Position numbers and translations under genes: made by a program. A DNA stretch of 64,000 bases from Puccinellia tenuiflora (lineage: Eukaryota; Streptophyta; Magnoliopsida; Poales; Poaceae), in NCBI GenBank assembly GCA_012064385.1, contig QRDG01001868.1, positions 244,530-308,529 on the forward strand, read 5' to 3'. The stretch's first letter is position 1. The number at the start of each line of letters is the position of its first letter. A model generated the notes under the pieces. It was not told the origin of the DNA. It did not search any database and saw only the letters and a program-made list of their open reading frames with translations. This document shows, piece by piece, positions 12,579 to 23,539 of this stretch.

Positions 12579-13204
12579 CTGGGCTCACCGGAACCGACCG
12601 GGATCTGGATCGAGAGGAGTGGGGAGGGGAGAGGGAGGAGTGGGGATTGGGGGAGACGGGGGCGCGGGGGATTGGGGGAGACGGAGCGCGGGTCTGGGAT
12701 TGGTCTCTAGGGTGGCGTGCGCACGCGGCGGAGGTCTGCGGGCACGGCGGCGACGAAACCGGCGCGACGCGGCCGCCCCAGCACGCAATGGCCGTCGAGG
12801 ACGGAGAGGACGCGACGGCAGAGCGTGCTGCGTCGCCCGATTTGTGCGGAGAGGTGCGTAGCGGCGGCGATTTCCGGCCGCGCGGGGGAGAGAAGGAGAG
12901 GAGAGGGGAGGGGGGATTATGCGGGTTGTTTTATAAAAACGTCCGTGTATTTTTCGTTATTCACATTTAGGCCCTCGCAGCGCGTTTTCGTGTACTGCGG
13001 GTTATATTTCTTTGTTTTCGAGGGGCTTTTTTGCAAAAGCGTCATCGACGCGTGCTGGGAGCCGTCAGATCGCCGGCGGACGGCCGGGATCGCCCGACTG
13101 TAGCTACTGTAGCGCTACAGGAATCACTGTTCCTCGCAACAGTAGCAGGAGGCCTCTCCGCTCGCGAAAACGTTCGTCTTTTATAGTAGTTAGTAGATAG
13201 ACCA
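12579..13204. other. GC-rich unclassified sequence
   Basis: A purine-rich and GC-rich stretch follows the 3' LTR directly. Towards its right end is a phrase common in Triticeae repeats (TGTAGCTACTGTAGCGCTAC), then AACAGTAGC. ORFs here are low-complexity Arg/Gly-rich readings in several frames and I do not call a gene. It is not the missing half of the pseudogene at 1286-4331. Confidence 0.4.
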
Positions 13205-13590
13205 CGATATCATGTCATCCATCTTTTCGTGCTTTTCTCCAGCGCTTGCTGGGAAAGAATATGGATCCGAAGAGATGGGCTCGCGTAAGTGAGGATGCTC
13301 AAAAGAGCCCTGACCGCCTGAGCTACCCGATAGTTGCTTTGCTTATGTTCGGTCACGTAGACCAGTCTGATTAGATTGGCCTTTTCTTTTCTCCACCTTT
13401 GGTTGTTATTATGTATTGTATTTGGTTCAAGAATATTGGAAAATGGTTTAGGTTTGCAATTTTTAGTACTATACACATGACAACGCAATCTTCTAGTATT
13501 TCTTTTATGTGCACTGATACCGGTACGTTTGTTTGTGTATTCGTTCGTGTTGTCTAACAATGCTCGTAGTATGATTCCTACGTGATTCAC
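13205..13590 (+). repeat. Left copy of a diverged segmental duplication
   Basis: This segment is collinear with 14350-14830. Shared phrases in the same order include AGATTAGATTGGC, GGAAAATGGT, ATGTGCACYGATAC and GTGCTCGYAGTATGAT-like text. The copies differ by many substitutions and small indels. This copy lacks the small insert present in the right copy and so shows the empty site. Confidence 0.75.
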
Positions 13591-14349
13591 AAAAAGAACG
13601 TGCTCTCGTAGTATGATGTCTAATTTGGAGGGTGTGGATAGGTTTCCACATATTTTCTTATTTTTTTCCGTTAGTTTAAGACTTTGCGGATAACAAGAAC
13701 GGGCGACGTGCAACTATGTGAAAACAACATATATGGTGTAAACAATTTCAAGCACAGAGGCACCCACAAGACAAAAGCACAAGTAGAGAGTTTGGATAGA
13801 AATAACCAAAACACACGAAGATGAAAATTTATCCCGATATTCGCTTCCTTGGGGGAAGCTAATCACCTTTGAAGAGGTGTGTGTTATCACGAAGGAGTCC
13901 CTAGATATCATCTTGATGCAAAGGTCGTGCGATCAATAAAAATCTTCTTTTCAATGGAGGAAAGTATAGTAAACTCTCATATCCACTAACGTACACTAGA
14001 CAATCTTATAAATAAGGAACTCTTATCTATTGACCTACCAGAGGATCAATGGCTTCGTGTCACCGTCTACCACCCAAGTGCTCTATAAAGAGCAAGGCTA
14101 CCTTAAGCGAGAGATGAATACCTTGTTCCTGATTTCACTTCTTTGTTGTAGAATTGTCCGATGTCATTCGTGTACTATTCGTTATGTTACTGTGTACCTT
14201 TAAATTTGATCGATATAGGCATGGAAGGTAGCAGGAATCACCGATTGATAATAGGAATTACAAGATGCACTTGGGTAAGAGAATAGCCTTCCTGTCTCTC
14301 CCTCCTACCGTGTGGCCTCAGCTATTCAAGGTCCTACAGTTCTATACGT
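13591..14349. other. Spacer between the duplicated segments
   Basis: No gene or recognisable element is seen. Phrases such as TTATCCCGATATTCGC and CTTGGGGGAAGCTAATC suggest old LTR sequence, but I cannot assign a family. Confidence 0.3.
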
Positions 14350-14830
14350 CACGATCTCATGGCATCCGTCTTTTTTTTTTCTTGCTTCGCTCCTTGATGG
14401 GATAGAATAGGGATCGGAAGAGCTGAGCTACACACTAGTTGTTTGCTTATTGTTCAGTCCCGCAGAGCAGTTCAGATTAGATTGGCTTATTTTCTTCTCC
14501 GCCCTTGGCTGTTGTTCTGAACTGTATTTGGTGTTCAAAAGAAATGGAAAATGGTCCAGGCAAGCAATTTTTTTTTTTTTGAAATAAGCAACTTGTATTC
14601 AACAAACAGTAGTAAGGATAAACGCAAAGAAATACAAGAGCAAATGGAACGGATACAGGAGAAGAAACTGCAGAGGAACATCTTCATCTTCAACCTCGCG
14701 TCGTCGACCCGGACCTCCCCCAGCGCGCACAGGCAAGCAATTTTCAGTGCTTTAATGTGCACCGATACAGGTCTGTTCGTTTGGGATGTCTAACAGTGCT
14801 CGCAGTATGATAGCTACGCGATCTATAAAA
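14350..14830 (+). repeat. Right copy of a diverged segmental duplication
   Basis: Collinear with 13205-13590 over its whole length, except for a 158-bp retroposed insert at 14572-14729 flanked by a 15-bp target-site duplication. It ends close to the Stowaway MITE at 14834. Confidence 0.75.
14572..14729 (-). mobile_element. Short retroposed insert (SINE-like or truncated LINE tail)
   Basis: The 158-bp insert is flanked by exact 15-bp direct repeats CAGGCAAGCAATTTT (14557-14571 and 14730-14744). It starts with a T-run on the plus strand, so it is a minus-strand copy with a poly(A) tail. The equivalent position in the left duplicate (near 13450-13466) lacks it. Long target-site duplication plus A-tail is the signature of LINE-machinery retroposition. 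I see no clear pol III A or B box, so a truncated LINE end or processed transcript is as likely as a SINE. Confidence 0.72.
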
Positions 14831-14833
14831 ATA

Positions 14834-14956
14834 CTTCCTCCGTCCTGAAAAGGATGTCACAGATTTTTCCATTCATGAATATATCTATATGTAAAACACG
14901 TCTAGATACACTCATGGATGGAAAAAGTTGTGACATCCTTTTTAGGACGGAGGGAG
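14834..14956. mobile_element. Stowaway MITE (Tc1/mariner type)
   Basis: The 123-bp element is flanked by TA (14832-14833, 14957-14958) with terminal inverted repeats: CTTCCTCCGTCCTGAAAAGG at the left and the complement of CCTTTTTAGGACGGAGGGAG at the right. This is the typical Triticeae Stowaway end sequence. It is non-coding and would be mobilised in trans by a mariner transposase. Confidence 0.92.
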
Positions 14957-14958
14957 TA

Positions 14959-15632
14959 TATATATAATAGCTACGTATTCCTTCATCAGTCACGTTACTG
15001 AAAAGTTCAAAAGACGCGTTCCAGGTTGAACCGTTGAAACACAACCATCAAATGAAAGCCTCAAAAAAAAACATCAAATGATATGATGACAGTGACCATG
15101 TATCCGCTGAAATTTGGTAAGCCGTGTTGCTGAACGTAAAGAATAAGCTGTAAAGATTAAGCCCTTTTTTCCTTTTAATATTTGTAGTAACTGCAAGTTT
15201 AGAAAAGTGACCAGACCTTGCGTGGATCAATCAACAATATAGAAAGAGGAAACGTACAGTAAGTGGACGTTGATATTGATCAGAAAGAAACAAAGAGAAC
15301 ACAAGAACAAGGAGCTTCAGAAGATGTTACTACCAAACATGATGCGTACCGATGAGACTTGGTACGAATTAGCACAAGCAAAAATAATAATGATAGGAGA
15401 AAATCGTCCTATCTTACCTAGGCTGCTTGCATCTCGCATTCTTCACCAAACATAGCCACATCACGAACTGAATTCACCCGATTTTCCAAACCAAGATCCG
15501 ATCAAAAATTCAGAATCAGGGTACTTCAGAAGGAAAATTAACCCAAAGACATGTTCATATCGGCGCACACACACACACCAGGATTCAATCAAGCAGAAAG
15601 AAACAAGATGTGAAGAAGAATCCCTTCTCCAT
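14959..15632. other. Intergenic sequence
   Basis: No gene is recognised. A short CA dinucleotide run lies at about 15567-15578. The right end approaches the 3' flank of the minus-strand gene at 15838-16521. Confidence 0.4.
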
Positions 15633-15638
15633 TTTATT
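15633..15638 (-). terminator. Candidate poly(A) signal of the uncharacterised gene
   Basis: Read on the minus strand this is AATAAA, about 200 bases past the stop codon at 15838-15840, a plausible 3' UTR length for a plant gene. Confidence 0.45.
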
Positions 15639-15837
15639 CACAAATGATGATAAATTGAGATTCGAATCATGCATAATAATCCAAGAAGACAAATTAGATA
15701 CAGGGACTGACATATACACAAGGGACACGAATTAACAGAGGAACAGTACATACACACCACCTGCAGATGGAATTATACAACACGGATCGGGATATGGCTG
15801 ACCTCTCGTTCTTATTTGCAAATTAATCAAGAGGAGA

Positions 15838-16521
15838 TCAGGTGGACGGGATCTCCTCCACCACGATCCAGTCCTCCTCCCCATCGGAGAACTCCAGGGC
15901 GATGGTGATGCCCACCATGCAGAACCCCATGTCGTCGTCCTCCTCCTCGGCGGCGTCCTCCTCCTGTTCCTCCTCAATCGCATCAATGTCTGCTCCTACA
16001 GCTATGTTATTGGCAGGCGCCAAGTCGGCTTCTTTGCCGCCGGGCGCGGGGGCGTCGGCGTGGAGGCCGACGATGAGGTCGTAGAGGTCGGAGAGCCCGG
16101 CCTTGGTGTCGAGATCGGCGCCGTCGTCGTCCTCCTCCTCGTGCCAGCTGTTTCCGCCGGCCAGGTAGGACAGCACGGCCGACGCCGACGCGCCCTTGTA
16201 GTCCGGGATGCCCGTGCACGCCCCGGCGCCGTCGACGACGCGCCAGGACACGAGGCGGTGGTTGAGCGCCACGTCGCAGGCGCGCAGCTTGTGCGCGCCC
16301 TTGGCCTTGTCCCGGGCCTTTGTGACCGGGTGCTCGTGGCACCCGCCGCACCGGGGGCGCCGGCACTTGCCCGTGCTCCTGGACGCGTTCGTCGGCTTGG
16401 ACGGCGCCCTGGCGTACGCGCCGCCCGACGCCGCCCTCGCCGCCGTGTCGCCGTCGGCGATCCGCAGCATCTTGTTGCGGTTGACCCTGACGGCGCCGTG
16501 CTGGAATCCCTCCCTCTTCAT
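15838..16521 (-). CDS. Plant-conserved uncharacterised protein with a Cys/His motif
   Basis: Single-exon gene, 227 residues. I chose the ATG at 16521 because the protein then opens MKREGFQHGAVRV, the start I associate with an unnamed plant family; the frame is open upstream to 16725 but that part looks like untranslated leader. The conserved core includes APSKPTNASRSTGKC, the Cys/His cluster CRRPRCGGCHEHP (C-x4-C-x2-C-H-x-H, possibly metal binding), KGAHKLRACDVA and HRLVSWRVVDG. The C-terminal third is very acidic (EEEQEEDAAEEEDDD) and ends EEDWIVVEE. There is no signal peptide or membrane segment. I know of no established function for the family. GC content is high, as in many grass single-exon genes. 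An A/T-rich duplicated motif lies upstream at 16823-16963. Confidence 0.85.
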   Translation of the reverse strand: MKREGFQHGAVRVNRNKMLRIADGDTAARAASGGAYARAPSKPTNASRSTGKCRRPRCGGCHEHPVTKARDKAKGAHKLRACDVALNHRLVSWRVVDGAGACTGIPDYKGASASAVLSYLAGGNSWHEEEDDDGADLDTKAGLSDLYDLIVGLHADAPAPGGKEADLAPANNIAVGADIDAIEEEQEEDAAEEEDDDMGFCMVGITIALEFSDGEEDWIVVEEIPST

Positions 16522-16822
16522 CGTCTTCTTCTTCCTGATTTCTTTGAGGAAATGAATGGGGATCGGTGTGTGTTGCGGTTGCTGGGTGGTTTGCTTGTCG
16601 GTTTGGTTAATAAGAAGAGACTTTGTTTGGGGAGAAGTGGTGGTTGGCTGGTGTTTGGATACAGCAATTACAAGGCTAGAAGGACATGTGTGGTTGGGCA
16701 AATGTGTGGGAATCGCCAATGCCAATTGCCTCCTGGGTCAAGGGGGAGTGGAGGTGGTGGGCAAGAAAGCTCTACGTATCCATGCGAATGGATAAATTAG
16801 CAAGCATTGGATTGGACAAACC

Positions 16823-16963
16823 GAGATGGTTTTGACAAGAGAGACCAAATGGGGTCAAGAAAACTAACTTACTTGACCGTGCATAACACGGAGATGGTTT
16901 TGAGTTTTGGCAAGACCAAGCGAATGGGGTCAAGAAAACTATGTCTTGACCAGGCATAACACG
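16823..16963. repeat. Two-unit tandem duplication upstream of the uncharacterised gene
   Basis: Units 16823-16890 and 16891-16963 both begin GAGATGGTTTTGA, contain ATGGGGTCAAGAAAACTA and end GCATAACACG. They lie about 300 bases upstream of the start codon of the minus-strand gene, so the duplication may fall within its promoter. Confidence 0.8.
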
Positions 16964-17094
16964 GAGGTTGATTAAGATGTGTACAAATGAGACCATGACA
17001 GTCTTCTCTTAGCGAAGCCACGTACTAAAACGTAATTCGTTTGCTTTTGTTAGCTAGAGTTTGGCCAGAATTCTATTTCTTCACGTCCAAAGGA

Positions 17095-17369
17095 CAGGGG
17101 CGGATCTAGGTTCATAATATTGGGGGTGCCAAGTTTACATGACCAACACAATTTCAATATGTGGGTTTAAATTTTTTGAATATTACACTATAAATAATAT
17201 ATTTTGGTCTAACTATCTTCAAAATTCCAACAAATAGTGTTCAAGTATGCTTTAAACTCCTTAAAAAAGTATGTTTTAAACAATTAGAGAACACGTGTAT
17301 TCTAAATGGTGTAAATTATTTTGCATTTTTAGAGAGGGTGCCATGACACCCCCACTAGATACGCCCCTG
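17095..17369. mobile_element. hAT-type MITE
   Basis: The 275-bp AT-rich element has terminal inverted repeats CAGGGGCGGATCTAGG and the complement of ACTAGATACGCCCCTG. Its flanking 8-bp duplications are CCAAAGGA (17087-17094) and CCAATGGA (17370-17377), differing at one base. An 8-bp target duplication and CAGGG ends are characteristic of hAT elements. No coding capacity. Confidence 0.88.
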
Positions 17370-17377
17370 CCAATGGA

Positions 17378-19561
17378 ACATAATCTCTTGGTCATATGTT
17401 TACTTAAAATTTAGTTTGCCTAATAAAAACTTAAATTTTCGTTAAAATGTGCGCATACTAATTATCGAAACCATCAGTTACAAGAAATGACACTAAAGAC
17501 ATGAGTATGAAACTATTTGATGTCTTCTTTACATAAGTTCTTTGGCAGATGGCCATTTGCCCAAGAATAATCCTGACAAGTTATTATCCCATACATTAGT
17601 TTGAATGGACGTTCCTGGACCGAACATGGGCAACTGCCCGGTCATGTCGTGATGTTAGGTCTCTAGAGTTAGGGTTTGGTCAATCGGCAAAGTCGCTATG
17701 GTGGGGATGGTGGTGTTGCGTGAAACAAGAATTACGTATCTCCGACCCCCCATGCACCACGTCGGTGACAGTTTTGCTAGTGGCGTCGAGGAGGACGAAG
17801 AATCGTCTAGTCATTGCTCCCTTGGAGTGGTGCATATCTAATTTTATCTATGTGTGTTGCAGGGTTGTCTTAGTGGCGCTATCCGTGGAGGGGATGACGT
17901 GGTTGTATGTCTTGGTCCTCCAGCTCTAGTTTCGACCGAAGCCTCAGCCTTGTTAGGAGCGTGTCAGATTTGTGTTCCTCCGTTTTGTCTCGTCAAACCT
18001 AGGGCGTCGTTCAGTCCCTTTTCGGTGTTTTCTTCTCTTGAGTAACGATCTGCTTCACGAATGGTAGTCACTGGCGTCAACAATGTTATCCTTACTCCAA
18101 CGGTGGTCCAGAGGTCCATATACGGCACCGAGCTCGACTCATGATGCGTCGTCGGTGCTTGCTAGAGTAAGAAGGCATCGAGAACCCCAAGACATTGTAT
18201 GCTATTTTTTATTTCTCTAAGGGTGTTTTCGTAAGAGTTCATTCTACTTAGCATATGGCCTTTGGCCTTTTAGCAAAAATAACATAGGTTGCTAGCGTAG
18301 CTTGGTTTGTTAATTAACCAAGAAAAATACATATTATGTTGTAACAATATGCATAGTATTGGTGTTTACATGTTTGTTTCTCCTAACATAGTGTGTTTGG
18401 GTATCATTTGAATTCGTAGGACACTTAATTACGGCAAGATCTATCTAACTAATTATTTTCAATTAGTATCCACGTCCTGTGTCAAAGAGATACGAAACAA
18501 CTGTATCCAGGGCTCAATCTAAGCATTTTGGTGATTTACTGTGGAGTAGTAGAGCTTGTCACCGAAGTTGCTTTCAGAAACCGCACCTTTTTTTTATGGT
18601 GTCGAGGATCGTCAGCTCCAAAGATTCTTGACGTTGCTTTCACGTAATACTAGCTAGACGAGTTCTAAAAAAAGAACGGAAACGTTCACTTGCAAATGAT
18701 CAAGTCTTTCTTTCTGCAAGGAACGGTCCAACCAAAAAATATGATATGGCACGAGGTGATGCGATGGAATATGTGGATGCTGGTAGGCGGTAGTGGGTAA
18801 TGAGGGATGCAGAATGGCATATTCCCTTTCTAGAGGACAACTTGTCCTGTGTTCTCTCACTACGAGGGCTTTTTCTTGATTTTTTTCCTTTTGGATATTT
18901 GGGTTGAATATGTGTACTCTAAACGATTTTGTGGAAGCTTTTTTAAGTTCATAGGTAAAAGGTAGGGTGGAAGACTTGTGGGGCCGGCTTCTCTTAACGA
19001 TTTTGCTAATTCTCCCTCATCTGAGAATTTCTTAATTCTCATCTAGAACAAGAATCGTTTCATTGGATGTTGAAATCCCAGTCAGACTCCGTAATATCAA
19101 CTCTGCGAAAAGATACTACTACCTTTTTGCACTGGATAAACAATTATTACTGCATAGTGAATATTTTCTACTATGTAGGAACAAATTTGTAATGTTCATT
19201 GAAAAAGATTTTCTGCCGAGTGCCGATAGTATGATGTGTTTTCGATGAACAAATTTGTAAATCGATAGAAACGAGCTTTTCTTATAGAAGATGCAGATAT
19301 ATGAGGCCCCTTCCAAAAGCCACGGCCACCAGGGAGATACGGTGTTCACAGCCATATGTTTTTACGGAACAGCTCTAGCCACATTTCACCTCACCCTTGT
19401 TTTTGACATCTTGAGAAATTGATCAAATGAGTCAATAGACCTGCCATTGATCATACACCGCATGTTACTGTGGAATTTTCTCAATCAAATTTCTCGCTAG
19501 CAATCTTGGTGTCCTCCCCCGCCCCCAAATCATAGGGCTTAATTGTGGCCATCCGTTGCGG
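17378..19561. other. Intergenic sequence upstream of the CPBP protease gene
   Basis: No gene is recognised. The part at about 17640-18290 is G/C-richer with short ORFs that match nothing I know, and could be a worn retroelement 3' end. The last few hundred bases presumably hold the promoter of the plus-strand gene; I see no clear TATA box. Confidence 0.35.
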
Positions 19562-22038
19562 ATGATGATGCTCGCAGCGAGCGCACGGTCCTGTCGCCAC
19601 CCACTCTCCCTCCAAGGTCTGCATAATTTAGCCTCCATGTTCCTCTTTTTCTTGGCCTGATTGAAGTTCTTGGATTGGGCACTGGGCATAGGTTGCCATG
19701 AAGCTTGCAGTTAAGCTATCCCCGCTGTAAATTCGACACCAATTTCTTCCCCCTTTATGTGTGTACTGTGTTGGGCTCGGGTGCTGTAGTATCTAGTATG
19801 CCAATCAGAGGGATTCGGATGAAATCCACAGCGGGCAGTTATTTTCTGATTATCCTGGAATCTGAATCTCCCATACGACTTCTTGGCATTTATCTTCCTT
19901 TTCTGTCTGTCATATAAATATGTCTTTTCCTTACATTGGCAGATCATGTTTGATCAGGTTGGAAATGCCAGATCTCAGCTGTTTCCTGCAAACATCTACA
20001 TTCTGCCCCACGCAATGTAAGTACTTTTACACCCGAATGTAAAAGAAGCTCAGTTAATTCCTCATGTAGTACCTGTGATAACTGACAACCGGACCTTGTG
20101 TGATATTTATTGAAGGTGACCAGAATATCTGCAGCAAAGAATAATGAAAGAAAACGGAGACGCTCCCGTAATATGTCCAAAGGTCCATCGTTGATTGGTG
20201 AAGAAACTTCTTCAAGCAACGGTGGAAATCCCGCTAGCATCCTTGAGGTCAATGGAGATGTTACTAGTGATGAGAAAGCTGCAGGTGCCCCAAGGAGTGC
20301 TGTTCTTCAGTCTTGCACTCTCACATCTGGCTTGCTGGTTGCGGCTGGTCTCGTGCTTCGTGAGGTAAACATTGTTTTCACAGTGGCTGCAAATCTTGTT
20401 TTTCTTTTAACAAAATTTCAGCTATTGGGAATAGAGTATTCTTGGGAATAACATCTCAATGCATAAATGTAGTTATAACACAAGCCATTCTAAAGCTTGC
20501 ATGTATAACTTGAACTATCTAGTACTCTGTATGTACTATGTAGGATGGCAGAACATCCTAGTATTCAGATTTCAGAGTGCCCTACTGTTTGTTTTCAGGC
20601 ATCACACATTGCATCTTCAAATGGATGGCCATTCGCTGACCCTACGGTTGTATCATGTCAGTTTGCTCCTATTTCTCTTACAAGATGAATGAGATATCAT
20701 GTTTTGGTGGCGAGTTAGCCATGAAATTTAATCTAGTGCTTTTCTGCAGTCAATTCTGAAAGTTGGCATCTCGAATTGGTCGCTGGACTAGTAATATTGA
20801 TATCATCTACCAGATATATTCTACTACAGTCATGGCCAGATTTCAGAGATTCTAGTGAAGCTGCAAATACACAGGTATGTCCAACCTTTGAATAAAGTCT
20901 CTTTTTCTTACAGGTGCCTTGGTTAAGATGCAACATTTCAGTTTTTCCTCTGTTATGAAGGCATGTGCAATGAAAACCATTCTAACGAACATTGACACAT
21001 ATAGTTGCTCAATGAGCTTATCATTTGGCTTTTCGAGTGTATTGTACCAGATAATCCAATCGTTTATACGGGAAGCAAATTTGAATGATATACATTTTCA
21101 CATGCATCAACCAATGCTCTTTTCTATGAACTAAGTGCAAACTGATAACTTTACACCCTCTGGCCGTTACTCACGCCGAGTTGCATATTTGCAATAATTA
21201 CCGCAGAGCTGATCTCTTCATTGTTTTATCACAATTTATATAGCTTTATGTAAACAGCCAAAAATTATTAATCATAAAAACCGCTTTTTTCTGATGTCAT
21301 TTTCAACTGAACTCGGTCATGGCAAACTTAATTAATAGTATTAGCCAGTGCAAGTCCCTTACAGCTGTGACTTTAGCTGTTTTTATTCTTGCCCACTAGA
21401 TCCTTACTTCCCTGGAGCCTCTGGATTACATCGTGGTTGCTTGTCTCCCTGGGATAAGTGAGGTAATCATATTTGTTTCTTTTTAACTTTATTCTGTAAA
21501 TTTACGGGGCGCAAATCTTCATGTTTACTTTCGATCTATCAGGAGTTCCTGTTTCGGGGGGCACTGATGCCAATCTTTGGACTGAACTGGATAAGTGCCC
21601 TAGTAGCCGGTGCCTTTTTTGGTGTTCTTCACTTGGGCAATGGCAGGCGATACTCATTCGCAATCTGGTAAACGCTCTGCCTGCAGTATTTTCGTACATG
21701 TCCAGAATTAAAAATATAATAGTATAAGGACCATAGGTTTTTTCACAGTTCTTAAAACATGCCAGTCACCACCCAAATTATTACTCTGTGTTCATACATC
21801 TGAATGTATTTTTCTGAGGGAGTTACCACTTACCACTCAAATTATTACAGCTGTTTCTTACATCTGATTTAACTTTTTTTTTGTATGTGTTTCCAGGGCA
21901 ACATTTGTTGGCCTTTCCTATGGTTTAGCAACCATAGCTTCCTCAAGCATCATAGTTCCAATGGCTTCTCACTCCATAAACAATATTATTGGAGGCTTAC
22001 TTTGGCGCTTCAGCAACAACTCAAAAAGCGAAATGTAG
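19562..22038 (+). CDS. CPBP-family (CAAX/Abi) intramembrane protease, probably chloroplastic
   Basis: Eight exons read without a break: 19562-19616, 19958-20016, 20116-20364, 20599-20656, 20750-20874, 21400-21462, 21543-21667 and 21897-22038, all with GT-AG introns, giving 291 residues. The N-terminus (MMMLAASARSCRHPLSLQ, then a Ser/Arg/Lys-rich stretch to about residue 60) looks like a plastid transit peptide. Hydrophobic segments follow at about 103-120 and 147-165. The three family motifs are intact: E203-E204-F-L-F-R208 (EExxxR, split by the exon 6/7 junction), F229-GVL-H233 (FxxxH) and H270-SIN-N274 (HxxxN). These residues form the glutamate/histidine metalloprotease site inside the membrane. 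The order and wording resemble the Arabidopsis At1g14270-type CAAX protease. The physiological substrate is not established. Splice sites are my own choices made to keep the frame; exon 1 is the least certain. Confidence 0.9.
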
Positions 22039-22525
22039 ATTGGACCTTAGTACCTTTCTGCCAAGAGTTTTCATTTGCAAGTGTTACTTGTAGTTTCGCA
22101 CTAGGATAGACCGTTTAGTTCTTACTGTACTTGCTGATTATTTTAGTACTGCATGTATTATCTGTGAATAATACTAGTATTCAGTTAATTTTGGGGTGAA
22201 GTAAATTATTGATCACTATTTACATTGTGTCACGCTATCTTCCATGAATTTTGAGCTGTTCCTGCTGATACTCTGGCTTAACCTGAAACCGTTCTTGCTT
22301 AACAAGAACCACCATGGGTTGGTCTGACATGGTCAGATTCAGAAATATTGCTTCAAAGTGACAAACATAATGTGTTATAAGAAAAGGAACATACATAATA
22401 AATCAAACTCAGACCAGACCGTTGTATTTATTACAAAATGATGCTGAGACAGCACACCAGAAATATCTCATGCTCTGTTCCCAAGATGAGAAGGAACATT
22501 TCTGATACCGTTCATGGGCTTCAGA
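22039..22525. other. Convergent 3' flanks of the CPBP and peptide genes
   Basis: This holds the 3' UTR of the plus-strand protease gene and, at its right end, that of the minus-strand peptide gene. The two genes converge, with about 490 bases between stop codons. No other feature is seen. Confidence 0.5.
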
Positions 22526-22944
22526 TTATTTGCAGCACTTTTCACAGACAGGTGGAAACCTGTGAATGTTGCAGTAGCAGCAGGCCACGCTGCAGTAATT
22601 GTTACAACCTGGAAACATTATCAGTCCACTGCTGTCATTAATTTCTGCAAATCTATTTCAAGGAAATTAGTAGTTTCAGTATGGCTCTACAACAGTTTGA
22701 AGGCTATGATTAAGCAATACAGGGCGCCAAAAGCATGTTGAAGCATACATAAGCTGCGAAAAGCATCATGATGAGAGAGTTTTAGCAGATTACCGCTTAT
22801 AACAATGTAGCGAGACTTGCGTGCATTTCTCGAGGTAGCTGCAGGCAAAGGTGGTGAGAGAGAAAGAAACCCAAGAGATAGAAGGAGGCAAGCTATGAGA
22901 ACTATCCTCATCAAAATGGTCTTGTCACCAGCGGTAGCAGACAT
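22526..22944 (-). CDS. Secreted cysteine-rich peptide precursor, unassigned family
   Basis: Two exons on the minus strand: 22794-22944 (ATG at 22944) and 22526-22608, joined by a GT-AG intron of 185 bases, encoding 77 residues. Residues 13-29 are strongly hydrophobic (RIVLIACLLLSLGFLSL), and a signal-peptide cut is likely near LPA-ATS (about residue 36). A basic linker (RNARKSRY) leads to a C-terminal domain with eight cysteines, C52, C56, C60, C61, C63, C72, C75 and C76 (C-x3-C-x3-CC-x-C-x8-C-x2-CC). Nearly all cysteines come from exon 2, the usual layout for plant secreted peptides. The FPPV loop before C72 recalls a Bowman-Birk loop, and the CC-x-C core recalls ESF1/MEG-like peptides, but spacing fits neither exactly. 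A TATA box lies at 22988-22996. Function unknown; I infer an extracellular signal or defence peptide. Confidence 0.68.
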
Positions 22945-22987
22945 CTTGAGCTCGGTTGGTTCAGCAACAGCAGGCTTAAGATGGCAG

Positions 22988-22996
22988 CTATATATG
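22988..22996 (-). promoter_or_regulatory. TATA box of the cysteine-rich peptide gene
   Basis: Read on the minus strand, CATATATAG lies about 45 bases upstream of the ATG at 22944, placing a start site near 22960 and a very short leader. Confidence 0.55.
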
Positions 22997-23539
22997 TGTA
23001 TTTTTTTAATCCGTGGTTCTTCAGTGTCGTTTTGGCAGGTGAGGGTTAGGGAGGAGGGAAGATCAGTTGCTCCTTTCCATTGCATGGCCTAGATTATATT
23101 TCTGGGAAGAGGTTCTAGTATTCGTGCCATGTCGAGTTGTTAATTGTTGCAAGTAACGTGTGTTAGGGCTTTTTTTTGTTTTAGTTTACCACAGTAATGT
23201 TGCAGGTGGTGTGCATGCATCAACGGACTGATTAGTGGCGATCGAGATCAGAACGAGCAATTCAGTTTACAAAGTGCAAATGCCAAAACTCCAACGCGCG
23301 ATGTAACAATTGCCAGTGTGACTTAGGCACGAAGATATTACTACTGAACTGCATGTCTGCATGTAAGGCCTCCCTTTGAAACTGGCATGGTCGTTTTGGC
23401 TTCCTTGGGTGAATTCAAGTTTATATGCGCTTGCCTTGCCGTCTGCGTGATCTTCCATGATCATATATATTGATCATAAACTTCCAACATAAATTTTATT
23501 TGGAGACGATGCGTTCACGATGACTTTATTTTGGCTCAG
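22997..23539. other. Intergenic sequence
   Basis: No gene or element is recognised between the promoter of the peptide gene and the LINE remnant. Confidence 0.4.

Noticed and set aside
12533..13103. Arg/Gly-rich ORFs in three frames after the Angela/BARE-type LTR
   Set aside because: Low-complexity readings of a GC-rich block, partly starting inside the LTR, with no conserved domain.
16060..16800. 246-residue plus-strand ORF opposite the uncharacterised gene
   Set aside because: The minus-strand frame carries the conserved Cys/His motif and acidic tail; the plus frame is a high-GC mirror reading.
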